NCBI RefSeq assembly: GCF_009827325.1
Contig: NZ_WTYC01000008.1
Span: 74,501-138,500 of the forward strand
Reading direction: 5' to 3'
Length of the DNA: 64,000 nucleotides
Source: Qipengyuania vulgaris
GTDB taxonomy: Bacteria; Pseudomonadota; Alphaproteobacteria; Sphingomonadales; Sphingomonadaceae
Positions within the stretch are counted from its first letter, which is position 1, and each line of letters begins with the position of its first letter. Shown in pieces: positions 41,875 through 51,166 of this stretch. The notes beneath the pieces are model-generated. The model saw nothing but the letters and a program-made list of their open reading frames with translations, did not search any database and had not been told where the DNA came from. A program made the position numbers and the translations under genes.

Positions 41875-43808
41875 CGCAGCATCGGCTTCAGGATGACGTC
41901 GCCGCCGGGCAGCGGGACGGTGTAATCGGGATTGATCGGGCAGGTGCTCACGCAGATAACGTCTGGGAAGCTGTGCTCGTCGATCCAGCGCACCACCTCG
42001 GCCACCGCCGGCTCGGTGATCGGTGTGCCGTCTGGGTTGTTCCCCGGACAGGCGACCGCATGCGCATAAACAATCCAGCCCGCTTCCGAGCGCGCCCTCC
42101 CGACTGGCGTGCAGCCATCGAAATAGGCTGTAACCCCGCCATAACCGTGGGGATTGCCAAAATTCGTGCTGCCGTCGTATTCGATCCAAAGACGGGTCGG
42201 ATCGGCCAGTTCGCGCTCCCCGATACGGGTAATGAAATAGCGGCGCACTGTCGGGTTGCCGAAATTGTCGCTTGGCCGCGGGGGGGCGAGCTCGGCCATT
42301 CTGTTGCCGACCGAAATCGCCAGCGCGCGCGCTTCTTCCACCGACGTTCCGGCAAAGGAGGCAGACCCCAGCACATCGACGCCCGCCACCGCCTCGGCCA
42401 GCCTGCCATCTTCTATCCGCATTAGCGGTAATGTCATCTGGACCACGCGGGTGTCGAACGACGGTGGATTACCTTCCATCAGGCTGCGCGCCAGATAGCC
42501 TGTGCGACTGGCCAGCAGCACCACTTCGGCCCCCGGCTCAGGCGTGATAACAGGCGAGCGGCTCTTGCCGTCCAGCGCGGGCATGCGCACGAGCAGCAAG
42601 TCGCCCGTCTGCCTTCCGCCGCGCCACCCTTGCCGCACGCGATAGAGATAATCGAGCGACAATCCGTCGCCGCGATCGACCGGACGAATTCCTTCGAGCA
42701 CCGCGCGCACGACGATGGGTGCGATGGCGAAGTTTTCGGCGAGGGTCCGCGAAGTGCCACCTGCCGCGGGAACCACCCCGGCGGATTGCGCCTGTGCATA
42801 TTGCCAGGAAGAAAGCCCTGCGAAAGCGAGGGCGCGGGCATCTGCGGATTGTTCGACACCCGGCTGCCCCTCTCCGCCGATCCCGATGGCCCGCAGGGCG
42901 ATGCCATCGCGCAGTTCCGGTGCCATGCGCGCTGCTGCTTCGGCCAGCTTCGCAGCCCATGGATGCGGTTCGATTGCCTCAGCCTCGGGAGCGAGTTCGG
43001 GAAAGCGTGCGGCAGGGACCAAGGTGGCGCGCTCTCTCCCAATCATAACCGTCATCCGGGTTTCGAACGGTTCGGCGCGGTAGCTGACTTCGCCGGCAAG
43101 TTTCGCCAACTCGTCGCCCAGCGTCCGAACTCGGCAGCGTTCACTCATCCGGTAGCGTGATCCACCAGTGCGCACTTCTCCATCGCGGTCGGTGTGCCAT
43201 CCATTAGAAGCAAAATCGCAGTTTTCCGCATCGACGCTGTATTCTGGTCCGAAGGTAACGCGGGTTAGTTCCTCGCCGCGATAGGGCCTTCCGCGTTGGT
43301 CGGCGAGCAGCCACTCACCGCGCACGAAATCTTCGCGCGGGACAGTCGCTGCCACATCGACCTTGGCGAACACCCATGTTTCGCCGCCGCGCTCGATCCG
43401 GATTGTATTGCCATCAACCGGAACGATGCGCACTTCACCGGTATCGAACGGGGCTAGCCGCTCCTGCGGATTGCAATGCGAGGCAAGGCGTGTGTAATCG
43501 TCTAGCGCGTATCGGCCATCGCCCAGATCGCGCAGCTGGCCCTGCGTCAGCTCACAACCACTGCCGAAGGAGAACATCGGGCTCCAGATGGTAAGCCTGT
43601 CTTCCCGCGATACACCCGGCCCGGACACCGGCCGCCATTCGCCGTACAGAGCCTTCACCGCATCGGTCATCGGCGCGAGTCTTCCTGGCTCTGACGACTG
43701 CGGCGCAGGCGGCAGCGGCATGGCTGGCGGCTCGCGCGAAGGGCCGGAAGTGGCACAGCCTGAGAGCGCGAGTGGACCAGCGATAGCAACAAAAAATTTA
43801 AGGGACAT
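41871..43808 (-). CDS. Large lipoprotein of unknown function with META-like N-terminal part
   Basis: This is a 645-residue exported protein with the lipobox LALSGC. The first third seems to hold two META-like units (LYGEWRPVSG with FGSGCELTQG; VRGEWLLADQRG with SVDAENCDFASNG), a pattern shared with the next gene. The middle contains LLLVRMPALDGKSRSPVI and VVLLASRTGYLARSL, reminiscent of an OB-like beta domain. The C-terminal part has several Cys residues (FDGCTP, AVACPG, ICVSTCP). It overlaps the previous gene by 11 bases and the next by 4. I do not recognise a full-length family, and no catalytic motif is visible. Confidence 0.75.
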   Translation of the reverse strand: MSLKFFVAIAGPLALSGCATSGPSREPPAMPLPPAPQSSEPGRLAPMTDAVKALYGEWRPVSGPGVSREDRLTIWSPMFSFGSGCELTQGQLRDLGDGRYALDDYTRLASHCNPQERLAPFDTGEVRIVPVDGNTIRIERGGETWVFAKVDVAATVPREDFVRGEWLLADQRGRPYRGEELTRVTFGPEYSVDAENCDFASNGWHTDRDGEVRTGGSRYRMSERCRVRTLGDELAKLAGEVSYRAEPFETRMTVMIGRERATLVPAARFPELAPEAEAIEPHPWAAKLAEAAARMAPELRDGIALRAIGIGGEGQPGVEQSADARALAFAGLSSWQYAQAQSAGVVPAAGGTSRTLAENFAIAPIVVRAVLEGIRPVDRGDGLSLDYLYRVRQGWRGGRQTGDLLLVRMPALDGKSRSPVITPEPGAEVVLLASRTGYLARSLMEGNPPSFDTRVVQMTLPLMRIEDGRLAEAVAGVDVLGSASFAGTSVEEARALAISVGNRMAELAPPRPSDNFGNPTVRRYFITRIGERELADPTRLWIEYDGSTNFGNPHGYGGVTAYFDGCTPVGRARSEAGWIVYAHAVACPGNNPDGTPITEPAVAEVVRWIDEHSFPDVICVSTCPINPDYTVPLPGGDVILKPMLR

Positions 43809-44514
43809 CGACGTAATCCTTGCAAAGATTTTTCGCGTCGCGCGGTCGCGGAGCGGGTGGTGGAGGCGGGGCGGATGGTTCCGGATCCCGCAACGGGGCG
43901 ACCGGTGGCGGGATAACGGGCGGGCCTTCGCGGTAGCCGGGCGGCGGCACGAATTCGGGCGGTGGCTGCGGGAACATCAGTCCGCATTCCTGCTCCGCGC
44001 TCCGCATGCCGACGCTGACCAGCGTTTCCAGCACCGCGTCGCAATCGGCATCGCTGTAGCAGGTCCCCCAGAAGATCGGCTCTTCCTGCTCTTGCCATAT
44101 TGCCACCGCTGCACTGGTCGCGCCGTCATAATGGTTGGTGATCAGATAGCGCGTGCCGCCATCGGCCAGATGTTTGCGAAAGGCGGGCCGGCCATTGATG
44201 GTAATGGGATCGCCCCAATGATCGTCTTCCATCGCTTTTCCGAACTGATCGAGGGCATAATCGAACCGCAGGTCGCCCGAACGCCAGACCAGGTGAACAC
44301 TGTCGTCCCCCAACGGACATTCGCTCGCACCTTTCGCGCAGGTTTCTGTCGCCCCATCGAAAGTCAGGCCGACTGGGAAAGAGAAGCCGAAACCGTCGAG
44401 CGAGATGCCTATGGAGGGTTGCACCTCCGGTTCGGGCACGACGATATCGGTCGGCTCGCTGCAAGCGCAGAGAAACAAGATGGCGGCGCAGGCCCAACTA
44501 CAACTCAATCTCAA
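43798..44514 (-). CDS. Proline-rich lipoprotein of unknown function
   Basis: This is a 238-residue product beginning at TTG 44514, which overlaps the stop of the previous gene as TTGA. The signal peptide MRLSCSWACAAILFLCAC ends in a lipobox-like CAC. A beta-rich central part (residues about 30-175) with paired Cys (ETCAKGASECP; GTCYSDADC) is followed by a strongly proline-rich tail (residues about 185-228) like those that span the periplasm or peptidoglycan. No known domain is recognised. Its position in the middle of the coupled operon indicates a joint role with the other envelope proteins. Confidence 0.72.
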   Translation of the reverse strand: MRLSCSWACAAILFLCACSEPTDIVVPEPEVQPSIGISLDGFGFSFPVGLTFDGATETCAKGASECPLGDDSVHLVWRSGDLRFDYALDQFGKAMEDDHWGDPITINGRPAFRKHLADGGTRYLITNHYDGATSAAVAIWQEQEEPIFWGTCYSDADCDAVLETLVSVGMRSAEQECGLMFPQPPPEFVPPPGYREGPPVIPPPVAPLRDPEPSAPPPPPAPRPRDAKNLCKDYVDVP

Positions 44515-45743
44515 GGTAGAGAGCCCTGCCGATTGCCCGCGCCGCCGTTGAGCAGCCAGATATTGCGCTCGATTCTCTGCATGGTGGCGAAGGTCGAGGC
44601 CTCGTCCACGCCCGATAATTGCAACATGTCACCGGTCTCCACATCCAGCGGTCCAACCCGTGCGACGAAGCTCTGGCCAGCGAAACCCTGCGCCTCGCCG
44701 TCGACTTCCAGAGCAACAAGGTGCGGCTCGCCCATCGCTTCCCCAGACTTGCGGATGGAAACCGTAAAAGCCTGCGCGACTTCGTAGGCCAGCCCGGTGC
44801 CATAGCGCTGCATCGGCGAGAGATGTTCGCGCAGATATTCCGCCCCGCCATGATAGGGCACGCCCACGCGGCCGAGCTGGCTACCGGCGAGATAGGGACC
44901 GACCCTCGACAACCACGGGCGGGCCTGTTCTTCGGGCGATGGACGCACTTCCTCGATGAAGCCGCCGCGATCGTAGAAAGCAGCGCGCACCTTGCCGCCG
45001 GCGGCGCGGATCGCGCGCTCCGCTGCAACTCCGTCGCTGCCGGGCTCGAGGTGAAGCAGCGTGGGCCCGGCGAGCCCGGGATCGCTACCCGCCGCCGCCA
45101 GACGCACCGACCACAGCCAGAAGGCTTCGTCGTCGAGCGACACCGGCACGAAGCCGAAGGCCGGATGATTGGGCTGGATGCTCCTGCCGTCGCTCAGCGC
45201 CAGCCTGTCCATCACGCGCCCCTCGCTGTCGCGCATCACGACGTAGAATCGCCCGGTCTGTGCGGAAATGGGGGACGGCGTACACGATGTGACCGGCAAC
45301 TTCGGCTCAGGCGGATCGGTGCGTTGCTGAGGGAGCAGGCGGCCGACCCATTCCCGATTATAGGCGAACGGAGTGACCTGGCCCGTGTCGCTCGTGAAAT
45401 GTTCGAGCGGGGCCGAGAAGACCCGCTCGGCCTCGCGATTGACCGTCATCCCCTGCCCGAACACAGTGAAGCGGTCGGCGCTGTTGCCCTTGAGCCGCGC
45501 AAGGGTGCGCAGGGTCAGCACGCCGCTCGGCTGCTCGCCCAGGGCGCGAACACCGTCATCCTCGACTAGGACGAGATCCACATAGGTGGCGGCATCGAGC
45601 ATGACCTTGGCGAAATACTGTCCGCTGGCGTAGCCCACCGGCTCGGGCCGCTGCGTGTACATGCAGGCTTGTGCGGGTGTGCCAAGAGCGACACTGCAGA
45701 TTGCGGCAGCCATGGCGATGGCCGGGAAGATCTTGCGGATCAT
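44511..45743 (-). CDS. Exported protein of unknown function, mature N-terminus probably Cys
   Basis: This is a 410-residue protein with a Sec signal (AAAICSVALGTPAQA, cut before Cys27). After cleavage it would start CMYTQRP. The next 90 residues are beta-rich, with LVLVEDDGVRAL, LRTLARLKGNSADRFTVFGQG, a layout loosely like bacterial NTR/TIMP-type OB folds; this resemblance is weak and structural only. The previous gene carries a similar segment near its C-terminus (VRWRVIENIKGDTSPG, FVYGQGM). The middle shows QTGRFYVVMRDSEGRVMDRLALSDG. It overlaps both neighbours as ATGA or TTGA. The function is unknown. Confidence 0.75.
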   Translation of the reverse strand: MIRKIFPAIAMAAAICSVALGTPAQACMYTQRPEPVGYASGQYFAKVMLDAATYVDLVLVEDDGVRALGEQPSGVLTLRTLARLKGNSADRFTVFGQGMTVNREAERVFSAPLEHFTSDTGQVTPFAYNREWVGRLLPQQRTDPPEPKLPVTSCTPSPISAQTGRFYVVMRDSEGRVMDRLALSDGRSIQPNHPAFGFVPVSLDDEAFWLWSVRLAAAGSDPGLAGPTLLHLEPGSDGVAAERAIRAAGGKVRAAFYDRGGFIEEVRPSPEEQARPWLSRVGPYLAGSQLGRVGVPYHGGAEYLREHLSPMQRYGTGLAYEVAQAFTVSIRKSGEAMGEPHLVALEVDGEAQGFAGQSFVARVGPLDVETGDMLQLSGVDEASTFATMQRIERNIWLLNGGAGNRQGSLP

Positions 45744-48103
45744 CTTACCTGTTGTCCCTTGACGCGATAGGCTTGCTGGATGGGTCTGATGCGGGTGCGC
45801 AGTTCTTCGACCGGGATGGGCCCGGGATAGAGGCTGACGGGCCGCGCGACCCCCTTTTCATCGATCCGGGCGGGCGAAATCCAGGGGATCGAGATGTACC
45901 AGTCGCCCTCGGTCCGCGCCGCGCCTTCGCCGCCGTGGACGTGGGCCATATGGCGATAGAGCGCGTCGTTGAGGTGCAACACCCAGCGCGATCCCGGTTC
46001 GAGCGACTGCGGCAGACCGGGGATCAGGAACGGCTCGTCCATCCCCTGACCATAGACGAACTCGCCCGCCTCGTTCGCCCGCTCGCCCGATGCCATGCGC
46101 TGGCGCAATTCGGTTCCCGGGGAGGTGTCGCCTTTGATATTCTCGATGACCCTCCAGCGGACGGACGAGAAGAACCCGTCGGGCCCCGGATCCCTGAGGT
46201 CGATCCCGACCGGTTCGGCGATGACGATATCGGTCGCGGTCATGGCCCGCTTTTCGAGCGTCTGCCGCCCGTTCATGTCCTCGAGCGCGGTGACGGGATC
46301 GAACCCGGCCCGGCGCAGCTCCTCGATATCTTCCACACCGATGCCATAGGCGACCAGCATGTGTGTGCGCTGCAGCGATCCGGCTTTCGAGGGCTTGCGC
46401 ATGACCTCGCGCCATTCCGTCTGGCCCGGTGGCGGCGGTTCGGAAGTGGCAAAGGCCGTATCCTCGACGATGGCCCGGATGGCTGCAAAATCGGGATGCG
46501 CCTCCAGTGGATACCAGATCGCTTCAGGGTCTTCGCGGCGACCGGGGATGTCGGGGTTGAAGAAGGGTTGCTGCCAGTCCGGTTCGACCCGCATGAGCGC
46601 CGGCCAGACGATCGCATCGCGCTGGCTTACCGCAGCAATGGCCATCAGGTCGGCAGGGCGGACGGAAACGAACCCTTGAAGGTCGTCGATCCTCACTTCA
46701 GCGGCGATATCGGCGGCACGTAATTGTTCCTTGATCGCATCTTTCGCTTCACGCAACGCACTGGCGCCGTGCGGGACTTCCTGTGCGGTTACGAAAGGAA
46801 GCAGAGCGGCAGGAGCCAAGGCCTCCTTCCTGGTGCCGGCGGTGTGGAAGATATGCGCCGTGCCCTGCCCCTCGTCGACGTAGATCTGTGCAACCACATC
46901 GCCGCGCTCCAGCATCACGCCGTCGCGCCACGCCTTGAGTTCGGCGACCCGCGCCATGTCGGCCTCGTAATCTGCGATGGCAGCGGCCCGGCTTCCCAGT
47001 TCGTTCTGGCGCATGGAAATGGCACTCTCGCGCGCGGCTGCTGCCCATTGTTCGTAAGGCTGAATGCCGCGCACGACGCGATAGGGACCGAGGCAGCCTT
47101 CATTGCCGACGACATTTTCCGGCGGCGTGACTTCGCCCGGCTGCAGGCCGGTAAGGACCACGCGGCTGTCCGCATAGACCTTCGCGCCGGAAAACAGGCT
47201 CGTCACGGCTACCCGCTGCGGATCGGTCAGGTCGAGCGCCATGTGCCGCTCCCACACGGCGATCTTCGGCTCCTCGCCTTCGGGATAGAGCCACAGGCAA
47301 TTGTCCCGCAGTTCGAGCCGCGCGGGCACATCGGGGACACCCACGAGCGTACGGATACCGCCATCGGTGCGATTGGGAAATTGCGGAAAGCCCGTCACGC
47401 GCGTGTCGCCCGCAGGTTTCGGCGGCGGGGCGAGAGGGAAGGCAGGCGGCTCTTTCAGGATGACGTAGTTGGGCAGGTCCAGTTCCCCGCGCTCCGCTGC
47501 CGCACGGATCGGCGCCGCTTCCTGCGCGAGATCGATCTCCACCGTGCCCGTCATCTCGCTCGCGCCCGCGCCGTGCCAGGCAAAGCCGAGACGGATGAGA
47601 TCGTTGACGATCCGGTCCTGCGTATCGCGCAATTCGATCAGCGACGGGCCGGGTCGCTCGACGGGGAGGTAGATCGGATCGCTGGTATATCTGGCCAGCG
47701 TCGCCGCCGCATCGCGGGTGAAGGCCACGGCGATGCCGTAGGTCGGCTCGTGCTGGATCCACAGCCCGGCGAAGGTGTCCGGCTCCTTCTCGCGCAGCAG
47801 CCCCTGAAGCGAGCCGGGATCGGCGTCTGGCGGACCTTGCGGGCGTGGCCCCGGTTCGTCGCGCGGTCCGATGGAGCCGCGCAGCTGGATCTGGAAGCGC
47901 CGATCGGCCTCCTCCACGCTGACGCAATAGGTGCGGGCGTAAATCGCGGTTTCCGAATAGGGCCCCTTGAAATTCTCGATCCCGTCGATTTCCTCCGCCG
48001 TGAGATTGGGGCAAGTCTCGGACAGTGGTTTTTCGTCCTGCGCATGGGCAGCAGGGGCGTGCGCCAGCACCATCAGGCTGGCGGCAGCAAGGAGGTGTTT
48101 CAT
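45740..48103 (-). CDS. Large exported protein with shared N-domain and RDNC domain
   Basis: This is the largest product of the operon, 787 residues, with an ordinary Sec signal (MKHLLAAASLMVLAHAPAAH, no lipobox). Residues about 101-220 match the N-domain of two other operon proteins (AVAFTRDAAATLARYTSDPI at 125-144). Residues about 262-345 are a diverged copy of the cysteine domain (LELRDNCLWLY, then NEGCLGPYRVVRG). The second half is unique, ending in a beta-rich segment with VRWRVIENIKGDTSPGTELR and SRWVLHLND. ATG 48103 overlaps the serpin stop as ATGA; the longer frame to 48367 runs antisense-free through the serpin gene and is rejected. The function is unknown. Confidence 0.78.
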   Translation of the reverse strand: MKHLLAAASLMVLAHAPAAHAQDEKPLSETCPNLTAEEIDGIENFKGPYSETAIYARTYCVSVEEADRRFQIQLRGSIGPRDEPGPRPQGPPDADPGSLQGLLREKEPDTFAGLWIQHEPTYGIAVAFTRDAAATLARYTSDPIYLPVERPGPSLIELRDTQDRIVNDLIRLGFAWHGAGASEMTGTVEIDLAQEAAPIRAAAERGELDLPNYVILKEPPAFPLAPPPKPAGDTRVTGFPQFPNRTDGGIRTLVGVPDVPARLELRDNCLWLYPEGEEPKIAVWERHMALDLTDPQRVAVTSLFSGAKVYADSRVVLTGLQPGEVTPPENVVGNEGCLGPYRVVRGIQPYEQWAAAARESAISMRQNELGSRAAAIADYEADMARVAELKAWRDGVMLERGDVVAQIYVDEGQGTAHIFHTAGTRKEALAPAALLPFVTAQEVPHGASALREAKDAIKEQLRAADIAAEVRIDDLQGFVSVRPADLMAIAAVSQRDAIVWPALMRVEPDWQQPFFNPDIPGRREDPEAIWYPLEAHPDFAAIRAIVEDTAFATSEPPPPGQTEWREVMRKPSKAGSLQRTHMLVAYGIGVEDIEELRRAGFDPVTALEDMNGRQTLEKRAMTATDIVIAEPVGIDLRDPGPDGFFSSVRWRVIENIKGDTSPGTELRQRMASGERANEAGEFVYGQGMDEPFLIPGLPQSLEPGSRWVLHLNDALYRHMAHVHGGEGAARTEGDWYISIPWISPARIDEKGVARPVSLYPGPIPVEELRTRIRPIQQAYRVKGQQVR

Positions 48104-49371
48104 TCGGCCTTCTCCACTGGATCGGGGTCGGCAATGCGCCCGAAAAAGATCAGCGCGCCGCTGGCCCGGTCGCGGATGCTCAGCAGGAACGGGCGATCGA
48201 CGATCATCGACGGCACGTCCGGCATGATGCGCGAACCGGTCACGACGATCTTCACTGACGTCACCGCCGCTGCCTCCGTCCCTCTCTCGTTCACACGGAG
48301 GAAGGTTGCGTGCGCGACATCGTCGATCGCGAGCGGCGCGGCAGCCATACCGGAGAAGTCTGCGCAATTGTCGCTGAAGGCACAGGGTATGCCCGCTGCG
48401 ATCAGCGCCGATTTCACGCTGTCATCGAAACGCGCCTCGAACCGCGGCAGGCGGAGCAGGATTTCGCGTTTCTCTGCCGCGCCGAGATCGAACTTGCCGT
48501 CGCTACCCTGCGTGGCGAGATTGAACGAAAGACCGTTCAGATCGCGTTCCCAGCGGCGCAGGGTCGCCATGTCGCGTGGCAGAAACACTTCCATGGTGAA
48601 GCGCCCGTCCTTGCCATAGGGCAATTGCACCGCTTGCCCCTCACGCGTTTCGCGGTAGGCCATCGGCGCGATGCGTTGCATCATGTAGATGGGCTTCCTT
48701 GTCCCGTCGCCGCGGGTGAACTCGCCGGTGGAGCCGTCCTCGAACGGCACTGACCAGTTTGCCTTGAACCATACCGCATTAGTGAGCACGGCGGCGGTAA
48801 GATCGTTGAACCCGGCGGGGTCCACGATGCTGCTAATCCGCTCGCGGGTCTGCTCGCTGACCCAGCCGTTGATCGTCGCGGCAGAACCCAGCGGGTCGCC
48901 GCCGAAATCGACCGCCCGCGCCGTCGCGCCAAATCCGTCCCTAACCGTCCGCAGATAGTCCGGCGAAAACGTCAGGCGATCCGACAGCCACAGCGCATTG
49001 GCGACCGACAAGGCCACCTTGTCGTCTCCCGTCCGCGTCAGAAATCGATTATAGTCCTTTACCAGCAGTTCGGGCCTTGTAGCAGCGTCCCAGCCCAGCA
49101 GGGCGCGCATTTCCGCTTCGGTCTGGCCGCTTGCACCGGGCAAAGCGAGGCCGATGCCTTCGCTCAGTGACAGCGGCGAGATAAACAGATCGTCGTTCAG
49201 CTCTGCCGCTTCGGCGAGCACGGGATAGAGCCTTGCCGCGAGCTGCGCCTGGCCGGAGGTGATGTCGTAAGAGGTGGCCTGCTGTGTACCTTCAGCGACG
49301 GAGCGTGCGGGCGTGGTCGTGCAGCCGGTTGCCAGCAGCACGCTGGCCGCGCCTGCCAAGAATGCTCTCAT
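48100..49371 (-). CDS. Serpin-family protease inhibitor lipoprotein
   Basis: This is a 423-residue serpin, normally a suicide inhibitor of serine or cysteine proteases. It has a lipoprotein signal (VLLATGC, Cys17). Serpin landmarks are present in order: LFISPLSLSEGIGLALPGAS (helix B region), NAVWFKANWSVPF (strand 3A), the inhibitory hinge RVNERGTEAAAVTS (359-372) and the end signature DRPFLLSIRDRASGALIFFG. With Gly364 as P15, P1 falls near Thr378 in IVVTGSR, suggesting an elastase-like target rather than trypsin. The Ala-rich hinge argues for a working inhibitor. It overlaps both neighbours as ATGA, placing it in the middle of the lipoprotein operon. Confidence 0.93.
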   Translation of the reverse strand: MRAFLAGAASVLLATGCTTTPARSVAEGTQQATSYDITSGQAQLAARLYPVLAEAAELNDDLFISPLSLSEGIGLALPGASGQTEAEMRALLGWDAATRPELLVKDYNRFLTRTGDDKVALSVANALWLSDRLTFSPDYLRTVRDGFGATARAVDFGGDPLGSAATINGWVSEQTRERISSIVDPAGFNDLTAAVLTNAVWFKANWSVPFEDGSTGEFTRGDGTRKPIYMMQRIAPMAYRETREGQAVQLPYGKDGRFTMEVFLPRDMATLRRWERDLNGLSFNLATQGSDGKFDLGAAEKREILLRLPRFEARFDDSVKSALIAAGIPCAFSDNCADFSGMAAAPLAIDDVAHATFLRVNERGTEAAAVTSVKIVVTGSRIMPDVPSMIVDRPFLLSIRDRASGALIFFGRIADPDPVEKAE

Positions 49372-50744
49372 TTATCCTGCTCCAGAAATTCGGCCAGCCA
49401 TTCGGGCAGTGGTCGCAAGTATCCTTCCGGCGTACGGCACAGCCCGGACACGAGGCTGGTGCCCGCCGGACATTCGGATGCGTCCATCACCGGGCGCGGT
49501 GGTATGTCGACGGTCATCGCGGCGGTGATCGGCGGCAGGGCGATGCCCTCTTGCATCACCTGTTGATTGGCCGCCTGCCGCCGGTCGAGCCATGCCATCG
49601 CGCGTCGCGCCTGAGCTTCACCAAGGCCATAGCTGCTTTGCAGGCGTCGCAGCGCATTGGCATTGTCGTCCACGGCACCCTGCCGCGCCAGCGCATTGGC
49701 GCTTTCCAGGCCTTCAACCTTGATGACCTTGCCCCGCCCGCAGGCGGCGTGGATCGGATCGATCAGTTCGGGGATATCCACCTCGTAAACGGAGCCCATG
49801 AAGGTCAATGTCTCGCCCACGCGGGCATAACGGGGCGTCTCTGCCGACCCGAATGCGAGATAATTTGCGCTGTCCACGAACAGGCGCGCGCCGAAGGGGA
49901 ATAGCACCAGCGCATCATCGCGGTCGGCAGCGCGGAAACAGCCATCGTTCAGCACCACTTTGACTTGGCTGTTGATGGCATTCAGCGCGCCTGCGGGCCG
50001 GTCATGGCGCGGGAAGATGCGGATATGCGGTGCAACGGCGACGGGAACGGCCTCGTCGCGCACAGCCGCACGCGGCGGACTGCTGATGGGAACAACAGGG
50101 GCGGCGCGAAAGACCAGTTCCACCTGCTCGGGTAAGGTCACGCCCTTGCGTTTGGCCAGCGACCGGAATTCATCCTCCGAGACAATGATCTCGACATTGA
50201 CCGTCTGCGAGCGGATGCCCGTCCCCTGAATCACGCGATCTTCCCGAAAGGTCTCCCACATGAAGTCGGCGGCGGCCATCAGCTCTTCCTGCGACCAGCG
50301 CACGGTCTCGCCGCGAAACGTGGGATTGCGGCTATATTTACTCAGCGTGGCAGGACCATCACGCAAAAATTCGAAGACGACACCGAGTTCGCCTTCATTG
50401 TCATAATGCAGGGTCTGGAAATTTCCTCGCTCTTCCCTGCGCAGTCGCTCTGCAAGCGCCTGAACCTCGTCCATCACGCTATTCTGATAATCGGCGACGC
50501 GCATGAATTCCGCATCGGCAGCATCCTGATCTGCCGTGCGCGGTGCGGGCGGTGCTGGCTCGACAGGATCGAACGCGGCAGGCGGTGCTGACAAGATCGT
50601 CGCAAAGCCGTCCGCGTTGAAGTCTGCCCGGAACGGCTGTGACGGTTCGGAAACGTCCCCTCCCGGTTTGCTTGCGGTGCAGGCCGCCAACGTCATGGAC
50701 GCGCTCAATACCGCCAGCCGGGCAGCGGCCCCTCGAAACTTCAT
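49368..50744 (-). CDS. Lipoprotein with shared N-domain and NDGC domain
   Basis: This is a 458-residue lipoprotein (SMTLAAC, Cys22). Residues about 100-215 are the N-domain (ERGNFQTLHYD, VVFEFLRDGPATLSKYSRNP). Residues about 262-345 are the cysteine domain (VVLNDGCF at 263-270, DDALVLFPFGARLFVDSANYLAFGS, AACGRGKVIKVEG). A C-terminal segment has DASECPAGTSLVSGLC, a pair of Cys that may be bridged. The same two-domain order is seen in the first and fifth proteins of the operon. ATG 50744 overlaps the previous stop and the stop overlaps the serpin start. The function is unknown. Confidence 0.8.
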   Translation of the reverse strand: MKFRGAAARLAVLSASMTLAACTASKPGGDVSEPSQPFRADFNADGFATILSAPPAAFDPVEPAPPAPRTADQDAADAEFMRVADYQNSVMDEVQALAERLRREERGNFQTLHYDNEGELGVVFEFLRDGPATLSKYSRNPTFRGETVRWSQEELMAAADFMWETFREDRVIQGTGIRSQTVNVEIIVSEDEFRSLAKRKGVTLPEQVELVFRAAPVVPISSPPRAAVRDEAVPVAVAPHIRIFPRHDRPAGALNAINSQVKVVLNDGCFRAADRDDALVLFPFGARLFVDSANYLAFGSAETPRYARVGETLTFMGSVYEVDIPELIDPIHAACGRGKVIKVEGLESANALARQGAVDDNANALRRLQSSYGLGEAQARRAMAWLDRRQAANQQVMQEGIALPPITAAMTVDIPPRPVMDASECPAGTSLVSGLCRTPEGYLRPLPEWLAEFLEQDK

Positions 50745-51166
50745 TCGGCAACCTCTTCCATTTTGTGCAGCCGCATAACATTGCCCTTCGGGCATGCGCG
50801 CGGGATGCTAACCCCATAGAAACGCTCGATATAGGAAATCGGCCATCCCTTGCCGTTCTCGCGCAAATTACCGCCGGCGCCCTGCATCTTGTGGCCAAAT
50901 TGAATGGTGTTGCCGGTGCGCGGTTCGTAGAGTCCGTCGCCGCTCTCGGTGAGGACGACGTCGGGATCGAACAGCACCGTAAAATTCCGCTGATAGCTCG
51001 GAGCCACGATGCACCCGTCGCGAATTTCGAGCGTGCCGCGATAGAGCGCTTCGCCCGCAAAAGCGTCGCGCGCGATAGTGATCGGCCGCGGCTGTTCGCG
51101 CGCGCTCTGACATGCAGCAAGCAACAGCGCGCCCGACACAGCTACCAGTCTGCCGGTTGTCGGCAT
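50741..51166 (-). CDS. Small lipoprotein with stand-alone RDGC domain
   Basis: This is a 141-residue lipoprotein (ALLLAAC, Cys19) that consists almost entirely of a minimal cysteine domain: TLEIRDGCIVAPSYQRNFTV from residue 45, a short strand-rich middle (NTIQFGHKMQGAGG) and IPRACPKGNVMRL at 121-132. It is the shortest version of the domain in the operon and so defines its limits. ATG 51166 starts 25 bases inside the previous gene; a longer frame to 51226 lacks a signal at its N-terminus. The stop overlaps the next gene as ATGA. No relative outside the operon is recognised. Confidence 0.78.
   Translation of the reverse strand: MPTTGRLVAVSGALLLAACQSAREQPRPITIARDAFAGEALYRGTLEIRDGCIVAPSYQRNFTVLFDPDVVLTESGDGLYEPRTGNTIQFGHKMQGAGGNLRENGKGWPISYIERFYGVSIPRACPKGNVMRLHKMEEVAE

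Noticed and set aside
46724-48619. A 631-codon plus-strand open frame opposite the serpin operon
   Set aside because: It crosses the antisense of two supported genes (serpin and the 787-residue protein), is rich in Arg and Gly, and has no signal or domain.
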